Source: an uncultured Prevotellaceae bacterium
GTDB taxonomy: Bacteria; Bacteroidota; Bacteroidia; Bacteroidales; Muribaculaceae
Length of the DNA: 64,000 nucleotides
Direction of reading: 5' to 3'
Assembly (NCBI GenBank): GCA_900320055.1
Contig: ONQS01000002.1
Coordinates: forward strand, 62,001-126,000
The position numbers and the translations under genes are program-made. The notes beneath the pieces are model-generated. The model saw nothing but the letters and a program-made list of their open reading frames with translations. It ran no database searches and was not told the DNA's origin. The stretch's first letter is position 1. Every line of letters begins with the position of its first letter. This document shows, one piece after another, positions 53,494 through 61,423 of this stretch.

Positions 53494-54375
53494 ATGAAAG
53501 GAATCGTACTTGCAGGTGGCTCAGGCACACGGCTTTATCCAGTGACAAAAGGTATCTCCAAACAATTGATACCTATCTATGACAAGCCGATGGTGTATTA
53601 CCCCATTTCGGTGCTGATGCTGGCGGGTATCCGCGAGATACTCATCATCTCCACGCCACAGGACCTGCCCATGTTCAGGCGCCTGCTGGGCAGTGGCGAG
53701 GATATCGGCGTGCGCTTTGAGTATGCCGAGCAGCCACGGCCCGAAGGGCTTGCCCAGGCGTTTATCATCGGCGAGGAGTTTATCGGTGATGACAGTGTGT
53801 GCTTGGTGTTAGGAGATAACATCTTCTACGGCCAGAGTTTCACCCGCATGCTCATCGACGCCGTCCAACGCACCGAGCGCGAGCAGATAGCCACCTTGTG
53901 GGCCTATGCCGTGAAAGATCCCAACCGCTTTGGTGTGGTGGCCTTTGACGCCGCGGGCAACGCGACCAGCCTGGAGGAGAAGCCAGAGCACCCCAAGAGC
54001 AACTATGCCGTGACGGGGCTCTACTTCTATCCCAACGACGTGGTGAACATCGCCAAGGGCATCAAGCCTAGTGCCCGTGGTGAACTTGAGATCACCACCG
54101 TCAACCAGGAATTCCTGGCCCAAGGGCGCGTCTATGTGCAGACGCTAGGCCGCGGATTTGCCTGGCTGGACACGGGCACGAGCGAGTCGATGGCCGATGC
54201 GACCAACTTTATCGGCACCATCGTCAACATGCAAGGCGTGCAGGTTGCCGCCCTCGAGGAAATCGCCTTCCGCAAGGGCTGGATCGACGCGGCACAGTTG
54301 ATGGACCTGGCCCAACCCATGCGGAATAATCATTATGGCCAGTACCTGATTAAACTCGCAAAAAATGGAATTTAA
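53494..54375 (+). CDS. rmlA: Glucose-1-phosphate thymidylyltransferase
   Basis: The 293-residue enzyme makes dTDP-glucose from dTTP and glucose 1-phosphate. It has the nucleotide-binding [20 protein letters not shown] start (8-27), VLGDNIFYG with the metal-binding Asp, and [11 protein letters not shown]. The ATG at 53494 gives the family N-terminus MKGIVLAGG; the frame is open upstream but lies before the promoter. It overlaps the next gene by 11 bp and opens a polysaccharide operon. Confidence 0.96.
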   Translation: MKGIVLAGGSGTRLYPVTKGISKQLIPIYDKPMVYYPISVLMLAGIREILIISTPQDLPMFRRLLGSGEDIGVRFEYAEQPRPEGLAQAFIIGEEFIGDDSVCLVLGDNIFYGQSFTRMLIDAVQRTEREQIATLWAYAVKDPNRFGVVAFDAAGNATSLEEKPEHPKSNYAVTGLYFYPNDVVNIAKGIKPSARGELEITTVNQEFLAQGRVYVQTLGRGFAWLDTGTSESMADATNFIGTIVNMQGVQVAALEEIAFRKGWIDAAQLMDLAQPMRNNHYGQYLIKLAKNGI

Positions 54376-54796
54376 CGCCAACGACACCACCCGCTTAATA
54401 GAATTGCCCAAGATCAATGATCCACGGGGCAATCTCACCTTTATCGAGAGCGGCACGCACGTCCCCTTTCACGTCATGCGCAACTACTGGATCTACGATG
54501 TTCCCAGCGGCATGTGGCGCGATGGGCACGCGTTTAAGCGGCAGGACGAGTTTATGGTGGCCCTCAGCGGCAGTTTTGACGTAGTCGTCAACGATGGCAC
54601 CGGCGAGCACATCTTCCATCTGTCCCGTCCGCAGATCGGCCTGTATATCCCGCACATGACCTGGCGCCACATCAACAACTTCTCGACCAACTCGGTAGCG
54701 CTTGTGCTGACCAACGTGCGCTATGACGAAAATGACTACATAACCGACTTTAACCAATTTCTAACCCTAAAAAGACCCTCAGATGAATCGTATTGA
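54365..54796 (+). CDS. WxcM/FdtA-like dTDP-sugar 3,4-ketoisomerase (copy 1)
   Basis: The 143-residue single-cupin protein resembles FdtA/QdtA, which move the keto group of dTDP-4-keto-6-deoxyglucose from C4 to C3. The family pattern is visible: [42 protein letters not shown] and [13 protein letters not shown]. The usual active-site HxH is HAF here (His55, Phe57), so one His is missing. It overlaps rmlA by 11 bp and the next copy by 14 bp. It may have changed specificity or pair with copy 2. Confidence 0.8.
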   Translation: MEFNANDTTRLIELPKINDPRGNLTFIESGTHVPFHVMRNYWIYDVPSGMWRDGHAFKRQDEFMVALSGSFDVVVNDGTGEHIFHLSRPQIGLYIPHMTWRHINNFSTNSVALVLTNVRYDENDYITDFNQFLTLKRPSDESY

Positions 54797-55235
54797 CAAG
54801 GCCCAAATCCACAAGCAGTCGCGCATCAACGACTGCCATATCATTACTCTGAATCGCCACCATCACGCCAATGGCAACCTCACCGCGGTGAACAACGGCG
54901 TGGAACTGCCCTTTGACATCCAGCGCACATTCTATATATATGATGTACCCGGAGGAGCCGAGCGCGGCGGTCACAGCCACTACACGTGCAATGAGTTTAT
55001 CATCGCCATCAGTGGAAGTTTTGACGTTACTATCGACGACGGCACCGACCAGTATACCTATACCCTGAACCGTCCCTACCAGGGGTTGCTGGTGGTACCT
55101 GGCATCTGGCGCACCCTACAGAACTTCTCGTCGGGCTCGGTGTGCCTGGCATTGGCGTCGCACCACTTTGACGAAGAGGACTATGTGAGAGATTACCAGA
55201 TGTTTCTGAAATTGAAAAACGGACCGATTGAATAA
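54783..55235 (+). CDS. WxcM/FdtA-like dTDP-sugar 3,4-ketoisomerase (copy 2)
   Basis: The 150-residue cupin is a paralogue of copy 1: FYIYDVPGGAERGGHSHYTC with the HSH motif (His64, His66), SGSFDVTIDDGTDQYTYTL, GLLVVPGIWRTLQNFSSG and DEEDYVRDYQMFL. The intact pair of histidines makes it the more likely active ketoisomerase. It precedes the aminotransferase gene by 17 bp, as in Fuc3N or Qui3N pathways. Confidence 0.85.
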   Translation: MNRIDKAQIHKQSRINDCHIITLNRHHHANGNLTAVNNGVELPFDIQRTFYIYDVPGGAERGGHSHYTCNEFIIAISGSFDVTIDDGTDQYTYTLNRPYQGLLVVPGIWRTLQNFSSGSVCLALASHHFDEEDYVRDYQMFLKLKNGPIE

Positions 55236-55252
55236 ACTAACCACCACCACTC

Positions 55253-56374
55253 ATGAAGCAGTATCCATTCCTTGACCTGGCACTTGCCAACGCACCCTAC
55301 GCCGACGAGTTAAAAGCCGCCGCCTGCGAAGTGATTGAGCGCGGGCGTTATCTGCACAGCACCCAGACCCAACTGTTTGAGCAGGAAATCGCGGCTTTGT
55401 GTCAGGTAAAGTGCTGTGTGAGTGTAAGCAACGGATTGGATGCCCTGAGGCTCATCCTGCGCGCCTACAAGGAGATGGGTCTGTTGCATGACGGTGACGA
55501 AGTCATCGTACCGGCCAACACCTATGTGGCCAGTGTGCTCGCCATCAGCGACAACGGGCTGGCGCCCGTGCTGTGTGACCCCAGCGAGCGAACCATGAAC
55601 CTCGACTCCAGCCTGATCGGTGACCTGATAACCCCGCGCACCCGCGCCATCATGCCCGTGCACCTGTATGGAACGCCCTGCTGGGATGCCACGCTCATGC
55701 GTGTAACCCGCGAGCACGACTTGCTTGTCGTCGAGGACAACGCCCAAGCCATCGGCGCTATGAGCGACACACCCGGCCTGCATGGCACGGTCCTCACCGG
55801 CGGCCTGGGGCATGTGGGCGCCATCAGTTTCTATCCGACCAAAAATCTTGGCGCGCTGGGCGACGGAGGCGCCGTGGTCACCAACGACGAGCGGCTAGCC
55901 ACTACCGTCAGGGCCCTCGCCAATTATGGTTCGGACCGCCGTTACCACAACATCTACAAGGGATATAACTGCCGCCTGGACGAGATTCAGGCCGCCATGC
56001 TGCGCGTCAAGTTGCGCCATCTGGAACAGGAAAACGCCACCCGCCATGCCGTAGCACTCGCCTACAGCGAGAGCATCAGTCATCCGAGGGTGAAGACGCC
56101 GGCCATACTGCCAGGCACCAAACAGACGTGGCACCAGTATGTGGTGCGCGTCGATGACCGTGAGGCCTTCCGTGCCTATCTGCAGAGCCAAGGCGTGGGC
56201 ACCGATGTGCACTATGCCACGCCTGCACACCGGCAGCCCTGCTACCAGGACCTAGAGCACACCGCGCTGCCCGTGACCGAGCGTCTGGCTACCGAAGTCG
56301 TGTCACTGCCTATCGCACCTCCCATCACGCCCGACGACGCCCGCGCCATCGCCGACATCATCAATCGTTATTGA
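55253..56374 (+). CDS. DegT/DnrJ/EryC1-family sugar aminotransferase (FdtB/QdtB-like)
   Basis: The 373-residue PLP enzyme transfers an amino group to a keto sugar. PLP-binding Lys197 is in SFYPTKNLGALGDGGA, and VEDNAQAIGA (160-169) holds the Asp that contacts the pyridine ring. The start MKQYPFLDLALANAPY is typical. After two 3,4-ketoisomerase genes, the likely product is a dTDP-3-amino-3,6-dideoxyhexose for a surface glycan. The dehydratase (rmlB) is not in the window and must come from elsewhere. Confidence 0.9.
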   Translation: MKQYPFLDLALANAPYADELKAAACEVIERGRYLHSTQTQLFEQEIAALCQVKCCVSVSNGLDALRLILRAYKEMGLLHDGDEVIVPANTYVASVLAISDNGLAPVLCDPSERTMNLDSSLIGDLITPRTRAIMPVHLYGTPCWDATLMRVTREHDLLVVEDNAQAIGAMSDTPGLHGTVLTGGLGHVGAISFYPTKNLGALGDGGAVVTNDERLATTVRALANYGSDRRYHNIYKGYNCRLDEIQAAMLRVKLRHLEQENATRHAVALAYSESISHPRVKTPAILPGTKQTWHQYVVRVDDREAFRAYLQSQGVGTDVHYATPAHRQPCYQDLEHTALPVTERLATEVVSLPIAPPITPDDARAIADIINRY

Positions 56375-56389
56375 CCCTCACCCCACCCG

Positions 56390-57448
56390 ATGAGCATGCG
56401 AGGCCATGGAATGAAACGATTTGTCCTGCTCAGCCTGCTGGCGCTGCTGCCCGCACTGCTGGTGGTCGCCTTTTATCTCATCAAAGACCCCTTCCACGTG
56501 GTAAAGCCCTATCAGGGCAAGGTGTATGACGAGGGCGACACGCTGTCGCTCACGATCAACTGGGGCCATGTGACCATCGAGTCGTTTAAGTATTTTGACC
56601 CGCAGGAGCATTTCGACTCGTTTATCTTCGGGTCCTCGCTGTCAGGCTACTACCGCATCCAGGACTGGCGGCGGCACCTGCCCGCTGACGCCCGCCCGTT
56701 TCACTTCAATGCGACCCGCGAGACACTCCACGGCATTTTGGACAAACTGCGCTACCTTACCGCCCATGGCACACACATCAGGCATGCGCTGCTCATCATC
56801 GAGGACGAGATGCTGCAGCGGCGCCCGCTGGATGCCGATGTGCTCTATGTGCGCCATCCGCAGACGACCGGCGACGTGTCGTGGTGGAAGTTTCATCAGA
56901 TGTTTTTCAACACCTACCGCCACCCCGACATCATTGCCTACCTGATCTGTCCTGAGGCGATGACCCGCCGCGTGCTTGACAAGGGATATGCCACAACCGA
57001 CATCACCACGCGCATCGAGCCCCTCAACGAGGGTTACTACCGCTGGGCCGACTCGGTGATCGCCGTCAACCCCGCTGTCTACTATACGCCCCAGCACATC
57101 GCCCGATACCGCCATAACATGAAGTGCATGCCCTGCCCTAGCAAAATCACAGCCGAAGTCGAGGATCTGCTGCGCGGCATTGCTGATGTGCTCGACCAGC
57201 AGGGCGCCGATTATCACATCATCATCCCGCCGCACTACGCCACCGAGGCCATTAGCAGCAGCGACTTGTACCAGATGGAGGCCATTTTTGGTGCCGCCAG
57301 GGTGCATGATTACAGCCACGACGCAGCCATGGGCAGCGACCTGCATTACTATTACGACGACGGTCACCTGATTGCCCAGGAGTGCGCGCGACTGATGGAT
57401 AGCGCCTACCAAGCGTTGACGCTACCCTCCCCCTATTTGAAGCCTTAA
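56390..57448 (+). CDS. Membrane-anchored SGNH-hydrolase-like protein
   Basis: The product has 345-352 residues; the ATG at 56411 (MKRFVLLSLLALLPALLVV) gives a single N-terminal membrane anchor and is preferred over 56390. The periplasmic part has FIFGSSLSGYYR (Ser75/Ser76 from that start), resembling SGNH block I, and YYDDGHLIAQE near the end with Asp316/317 and His319, resembling block V. Such proteins (DltD/AlgX-like) move or remove acyl groups on polysaccharides. Last in the sugar operon, it may acetylate or deacetylate the glycan. Family assignment is tentative. Confidence 0.55.
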   Translation: MSMRGHGMKRFVLLSLLALLPALLVVAFYLIKDPFHVVKPYQGKVYDEGDTLSLTINWGHVTIESFKYFDPQEHFDSFIFGSSLSGYYRIQDWRRHLPADARPFHFNATRETLHGILDKLRYLTAHGTHIRHALLIIEDEMLQRRPLDADVLYVRHPQTTGDVSWWKFHQMFFNTYRHPDIIAYLICPEAMTRRVLDKGYATTDITTRIEPLNEGYYRWADSVIAVNPAVYYTPQHIARYRHNMKCMPCPSKITAEVEDLLRGIADVLDQQGADYHIIIPPHYATEAISSSDLYQMEAIFGAARVHDYSHDAAMGSDLHYYYDDGHLIAQECARLMDSAYQALTLPSPYLKP

Positions 57449-57470
57449 TCGATTCTGCTATAATTTCTGC

Positions 57471-57971
57471 TTAGTCGGCGGCAGCAACCCGCTTGCACTT
57501 GCCGCTCCACGCGTCGATGTCAATGCGGAGGATTTCGACCCTATGAAACGATGCCGCCGCATACTTCATGCCGATTGCCGCGTCGTCGGGCGAGAGTTTA
57601 TCGAGCAAGAGTGCCAAGGCTTGGCGTTTTTCCTCCTCCTCGAGATGTTGCACCGCGCGCCCCGTCAAGACGATGCTCTCATACTCGGTTGTAAACTTTG
57701 CCGGCAAGAGATTTACCTGGCCCACCACGCAGAACGACACCCTCGCATCCTGACCCAGACAACGAAGTTTGCGGCCCTCAGGGGCACAATGGATATAGAT
57801 CGAATGGTTTCCGTCCCACACATAGTTGACCGGCACGCCATAGGGGGCCCCGTCAGCATCGCGCATCGAAAGCACGCCCCACTCCGCCCTGCGCAAGAGA
57901 TCCATAGCGCTGGACTCATCGAGCAGGCGGTCTTGCCGCCTCACTTGGTCATTGTCGTAAGTCATCGTCAT
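57471..57971 (-). CDS. Pyridoxamine 5'-phosphate oxidase-like flavoprotein (NimA-like)
   Basis: The 166-residue protein has the split-barrel fold of FMN proteins: AEWGVLSMRDADGAPYGVPV, then VNYVWDGNHSIYIHCAPEGR with KLRCLGQDARVSFCVVG. It resembles NimA-type and general PNPOx-related proteins of anaerobes. Some reduce nitroimidazoles, but most have unknown substrates, so no resistance should be assumed. It overlaps the HU-LysM gene by 4 bp (57968-57971), so the two are translated together. Confidence 0.82.
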   Translation of the reverse strand: MTMTYDNDQVRRQDRLLDESSAMDLLRRAEWGVLSMRDADGAPYGVPVNYVWDGNHSIYIHCAPEGRKLRCLGQDARVSFCVVGQVNLLPAKFTTEYESIVLTGRAVQHLEEEEKRQALALLLDKLSPDDAAIGMKYAAASFHRVEILRIDIDAWSGKCKRVAAAD

Positions 57972-58996
57972 TTACCATTCAGGATTTCCCATGAGCGCCG
58001 CTGGGCACGCGCCAGGCTGGTAGAGTCGCTGGCATCGATGCCGTATTTCTCGGCAGGCGGAATCACCACAGCAGTGCCAGGAGGCACATTGTCGGGATCG
58101 TCAAGGACGCCCTGATTCTCCTCATAAATATATACCCAGAACCACGGGCTGCCATAATACTTCTGCGAGAGGGTGCTCAGCACCTCGGTCGAGGTGACGG
58201 TATCGGTCACTACAGGTGGCGTGGCCACGGCAGCGATGGTGTCGCTATCGGCAGCGGCGGCCGACGGGTTGGCCTGTCCGCCACGGGACAGCAGCCACAC
58301 GAGCACGCCTATGCCCACCACTGCGGCCAATGCTATCCACCACCAGCGCTTGCTGCCGCTCTCGGATTTCTGCTCTGATGGAGCCGAGGCCAAGGTCAAT
58401 ACTGGCTCTGGGGCGGGTTCCGCTATCGGCTCAGGTTCCGATACCTCGACAGATTCCTGTTGCGGCTCGGGCTCTGGGGCGGGTTCTGGCTCTGAATCCA
58501 CGACAGGTTCAGGATCGGCGGGGGCTGATTCTTTGACGGGTTCCTGCTCGGGCTCTGACTCCTCGGCAGGTTCCTGTTCGGGTTCGGGTTGTGGTTTGCG
58601 CAACTGTTCGAGGGTTTCGGGAGAGGTCGAGGGGAACCGTTTGTCGATATCGGCCAGCCGTTCGTCGGTCACAGCATCATCGAGAACGACCGAGACAAAC
58701 TGCGCAAAGGGCTGATTGACAGCCTCGGCAAGACTCTTGTCTGGCGTAAAGGTCAACTTGTTGTGGCCCGCAATCTCGATGGCGTCGCCCGTTGATACGT
58801 TCACACTCTTGCGCGGCTTGACCGGCGTCACCTTGAAGGTACCGATGCCCTTGATCTTGACCGTCTCGCCGTCGATAAGTGCCTGTGTCACTGTTGCGAA
58901 CAATTCACGCAGAAACAGTTCACACACACGCTTGGTGGTAGATGTGGCCTCGGCCATCAAATCCACGAGTTCGACAAATGTGATTTTGGTATACAT
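57968..58996 (-). CDS. HU domain-transmembrane-LysM-like fusion protein
   Basis: The 342-residue protein begins with an HU/IHF DNA-binding domain (about 1-95: FVELVDLMAEATSTTKRVCE; DGETVKIKGIGTFKV; PRKSVNVSTGDAIEIAG). A Pro/Glu-rich linker (134-200) leads to one membrane segment (218-236, WWWIALAAVVGIGVLVWLL), then a LysM-like domain (about 263-314: STLSQKYYGSPWFWVYIYEE and PGTAVVIPP). The topology implies DNA binding in the cytosol and peptidoglycan binding outside. A normal HU gene ends 19 bp upstream, and a NimA-like gene overlaps downstream. I infer a chromosome-envelope tether or a membrane-bound regulator. Confidence 0.8.
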   Translation of the reverse strand: MYTKITFVELVDLMAEATSTTKRVCELFLRELFATVTQALIDGETVKIKGIGTFKVTPVKPRKSVNVSTGDAIEIAGHNKLTFTPDKSLAEAVNQPFAQFVSVVLDDAVTDERLADIDKRFPSTSPETLEQLRKPQPEPEQEPAEESEPEQEPVKESAPADPEPVVDSEPEPAPEPEPQQESVEVSEPEPIAEPAPEPVLTLASAPSEQKSESGSKRWWWIALAAVVGIGVLVWLLSRGGQANPSAAAADSDTIAAVATPPVVTDTVTSTEVLSTLSQKYYGSPWFWVYIYEENQGVLDDPDNVPPGTAVVIPPAEKYGIDASDSTSLARAQRRSWEILNGK

Positions 58997-59015
58997 GTGC
59001 TGTGTCTCCTTTCCG

Positions 59016-59288
59016 TTACTTCAGTTTGGCCTTGAGCACATTGCTCACCTTAAAGCCCACCACCACCTTGGGCGGCACCAGCATGCGCTTGCCCGTGCTG
59101 GGCTGTACCATCACGTGTTCGTTCCTCTTTTTGGGCTCAAACGTGCCAAATCCAGGCACATACACACAGTCCATCTCGCCACAGCGGGTGCGCAGAACAC
59201 CGGCAAGGGCCTCGAGCAGTTTGCTCACGTCCTCGTCAGAGCGCCCCAGATTGGCGGCCACCGTTTCGACCAGTTTCTTGTTGTCCAT
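59016..59288 (-). CDS. HU-family DNA-binding protein
   Basis: The 90-residue protein has the HU fold: MDNKKLVETVAANLGRSDED at the start, VYVPGFGTFEPKKRNE and a DNA-contact arm with QPSTGKRMLVPPKVVVGFKV. It bends and compacts DNA as a dimer. A CAAAATTA box (59314-59321, TAATTTTG on the minus strand) lies upstream. The membrane HU fusion gene follows by 19 bp, so the two may form mixed dimers (inference). Confidence 0.92.
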   Translation of the reverse strand: MDNKKLVETVAANLGRSDEDVSKLLEALAGVLRTRCGEMDCVYVPGFGTFEPKKRNEHVMVQPSTGKRMLVPPKVVVGFKVSNVLKAKLK

Positions 59289-59330
59289 AGCGGGTATTGT
59301 TGTTATGATAGTGCAAAATTAAGGATTATT

Positions 59331-59361
59331 TTTGTCATTTGGCTTTTTTCGCTTAATTTTG
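59331..59361 (+). promoter_or_regulatory. Promoter of the hydroxyacid dehydrogenase gene
   Basis: TTTG (59331-59334), 19 nt, TAATTTTG (59354-59361), 62 nt before the ATG at 59424. Confidence 0.75.
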
Positions 59362-59423
59362 TCATTGATTACAACCGACAATCACCAGTGACAGATTACC
59401 AAACCCATTCATTATATGACATT

Positions 59424-60386
59424 ATGAGAAAAATCGTTATTCTTGATGGCTATGCCGGCAATCCCGGCGACCTCTCGTGGGAACCGATGAAGGCGCTTGC
59501 GCCCTGTGACATCTATGACTTTGGCACCGCCGACACCGTGCTCGAGCGCTGCCAGGGCGCCGAGATGGTGCTGACCAACAAGGTGCCCATCGATGCCGAT
59601 GCCATCGCACAGTTGCCTGAGTTGAAGTATATTGGCGTGATGGCTACAGGCTTTAACGTCGTGGACAGCGCCGAGGCCGCACGCCGAGGCATCATCGTGA
59701 CCAATGTGCCGGCCTATAGCACCGACAGCGTGGCACAACTCACCATCGCCCACCTGCTCAACATCTGCTGGCAGCCTCAGCACTATACCGACGAGGCTCA
59801 TGACCTGAAGTGGACCAACTGCGGCAGTTATGCCTACTTCAACACGCCGCTTATCGAGTTGGCAGGCAAGCAGATGGGTATCGTAGGCCTAGGCAACATC
59901 GGTAGCGCCGTGGCCCGTATGGCTCTGGCGATGAATATGCGCGTGATGGCCTATACCAGCAAGAGCGCCGACCAGTTGCCCGAAGGCATCATCAAGGCCG
60001 ACAGCCTCGAGCACCTGCTGCGCACCAGCGACGTGCTCTCGATGCACTGCCCGCTCAATGCCGACACCACCGGCATGATCAATGCCAAGGGGCTGGCGCT
60101 GATGAAACAGGGATCCATCGTGCTCAACATGGCACGTGGCGCCCTCATCAACGAGCAAGACCTGGCCGACGCCCTGAACAGCGGTCACCTGTATGCCGCC
60201 GCTATCGACTGTACCAGCGTTGAGCCGCCCGCAGCCGACCATCCGCTGCTCAGCGCCCGCAACTGCTACATCACGCCCCACATCGGCTGGACCAGTTACG
60301 AGGCCCGCACGCGCCTGATGGACGCCATTACCGAGAACGTCGCCGCCTACCTCAATGGCAAACCCATCAACGTTGTCAACCAATAA
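59424..60386 (+). CDS. D-2-hydroxyacid dehydrogenase (glycerate/hydroxypyruvate type)
   Basis: The 320-residue enzyme has the NAD-binding GLGNIGSAVA (155-164) and the catalytic Arg in NMARGALINE, Glu in DCTSVEPP and His in TPHIGWTSY. MRKIVILDGYAGNPGDLSWE is typical of Bacteroidales glycerate dehydrogenases. It interconverts a 2-keto acid and a D-2-hydroxy acid. The ATG at 59424 follows the promoter; the longer upstream frame is rejected. The next gene is a PAS protein, 36 bp away. Confidence 0.9.
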   Translation: MRKIVILDGYAGNPGDLSWEPMKALAPCDIYDFGTADTVLERCQGAEMVLTNKVPIDADAIAQLPELKYIGVMATGFNVVDSAEAARRGIIVTNVPAYSTDSVAQLTIAHLLNICWQPQHYTDEAHDLKWTNCGSYAYFNTPLIELAGKQMGIVGLGNIGSAVARMALAMNMRVMAYTSKSADQLPEGIIKADSLEHLLRTSDVLSMHCPLNADTTGMINAKGLALMKQGSIVLNMARGALINEQDLADALNSGHLYAAAIDCTSVEPPAADHPLLSARNCYITPHIGWTSYEARTRLMDAITENVAAYLNGKPINVVNQ

Positions 60387-60422
60387 TGATCATCCCCGTG
60401 ACCCATTTTTAAAAAAAACGTT

Positions 60423-60791
60423 ATGACGAACGAACCATTTTTTAAAGACATAGAAGAGGCCCTGGCCTGGGCCGAGGGCACACATTGTGCCATCACCGTG
60501 TGTGACCTGGAAGGGAAAGTGATTTTCATGAACGAGCGCTCACGTGCCACCTTTGACAAGGAGGGCCGCACCATGCTGGGCCAGAACCTGATGCCCTGCC
60601 ATAGCGCGAAGTCGCAAGAGAAGATTCGCCACATGATAGAGACCGACACCGTCAACTGCTACACCATCGACAAGCAGGGTGTCAAGAAGATGATCTACCA
60701 GACCCCGTGGCGCAAAGACGGCAAGGTCTGCGGCATGGTGGAAATCTCGATGGTCATCCCCAGCGAGATGCCCCACTACGTGAGAGGTTAA
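60423..60791 (+). CDS. Single PAS-domain protein
   Basis: The 122-residue protein is one PAS domain: HCAITVCDLEGKVIFMNERS (helix and strand start), DKEGRTMLGQNLMPCHSAKS, KMIYQTPWRKDGKVCG and MVEISMVIP (final strand). It has no kinase, cyclase or DNA-binding domain, so it may bind a small molecule and act through a partner. It lies between a dehydrogenase gene and a plug-like protein gene. Confidence 0.8.
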   Translation: MTNEPFFKDIEEALAWAEGTHCAITVCDLEGKVIFMNERSRATFDKEGRTMLGQNLMPCHSAKSQEKIRHMIETDTVNCYTIDKQGVKKMIYQTPWRKDGKVCGMVEISMVIPSEMPHYVRG

Positions 60792-60805
60792 AAACAATAT
60801 TTTTG

Positions 60806-61327
60806 ATGAAACGTTGGGTAATCGCATTGATGGCGGCTGTGGCCACTTTCTGCTCAATGGCCCAGGGGCGTTCTCTCGATCCTGAGGATAAGGCGCTCTG
60901 GGTCATCGACGGGCTCGTGATGGACACGACTACCGTGACGAGAGGGGAAATTGTCACCGACAGCATCGAGCCGTGGCTGGAACGCTATTTCCCATTGATC
61001 AAGACGGATGACATCAAGGAAATCCGACTGTTACGAGCCAGTGATGAAATCCAGATATACTGCGTCAACCCCAACGTCGGAATAATTGTCATCACAACAC
61101 GAAAAGATAGCGGATTAAGAGACCTGGAACTCAACGGCGTTTACACGACCAAGAGGAAGAGAATCGGTCTGGCAGAATTATCTTTCAAGACCTACCTTAA
61201 CGACGCCATTGAGAAGAGGTGGAAAATCAAGCACATCAAGTCCATCCAGATTCACCCCGAGGGAAAGACCGTCGTTGACCGCAAAGGCCGCTCCCACACC
61301 GTGTTTATCAGTATCGAGACGAAATAA
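60806..61327 (+). CDS. Secreted stand-alone TonB-plug-like protein
   Basis: The 173-residue product from ATG 60806 (MKRWVIALMAAVATFCSMAQ) has a signal peptide. The rest resembles the plug of SusC transporters: LWVIDGLVMD, DIKEIRLLRASDEIQIYC and GIIVITTRK correspond to PLIIIDGVF, DIQSFTVLKDASETAQYGS and GVIEVVTKK of the SusC at 14663. No barrel follows. A basic C-terminus with KHIKSIQIHPEGKTVVD repeats part of the same pattern. It could be a decoy, chaperone or inhibitor of transporters (speculation). Confidence 0.65.
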   Translation: MKRWVIALMAAVATFCSMAQGRSLDPEDKALWVIDGLVMDTTTVTRGEIVTDSIEPWLERYFPLIKTDDIKEIRLLRASDEIQIYCVNPNVGIIVITTRKDSGLRDLELNGVYTTKRKRIGLAELSFKTYLNDAIEKRWKIKHIKSIQIHPEGKTVVDRKGRSHTVFISIETK

Positions 61328-61363
61328 TCGAGCGAAGGTGTGGGAGTGTTGTGAGTTTTTTTG

Positions 61364-61371
61364 TACTTTTG
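61364..61371 (+). promoter_or_regulatory. -7 box of glnS
   Basis: TACTTTTG lies 53 nt before the ATG at 61424; the -33 element is not clear. Confidence 0.5.
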
Positions 61372-61423
61372 TGGCTTAAATAATAGTAAAAGACATTAAA
61401 AACGAGATATATTTAATCATACT

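Noticed and set aside
53494-57448. Complete rhamnose (rmlABCD) locus
   Set aside because: Only rmlA is present; the other genes fit an amino-deoxyhexose pathway instead.
57471-57971. Antibiotic (nitroimidazole) resistance gene
   Set aside because: The fold is shared by many flavoproteins; nothing in the sequence shows activity on nitroimidazoles.
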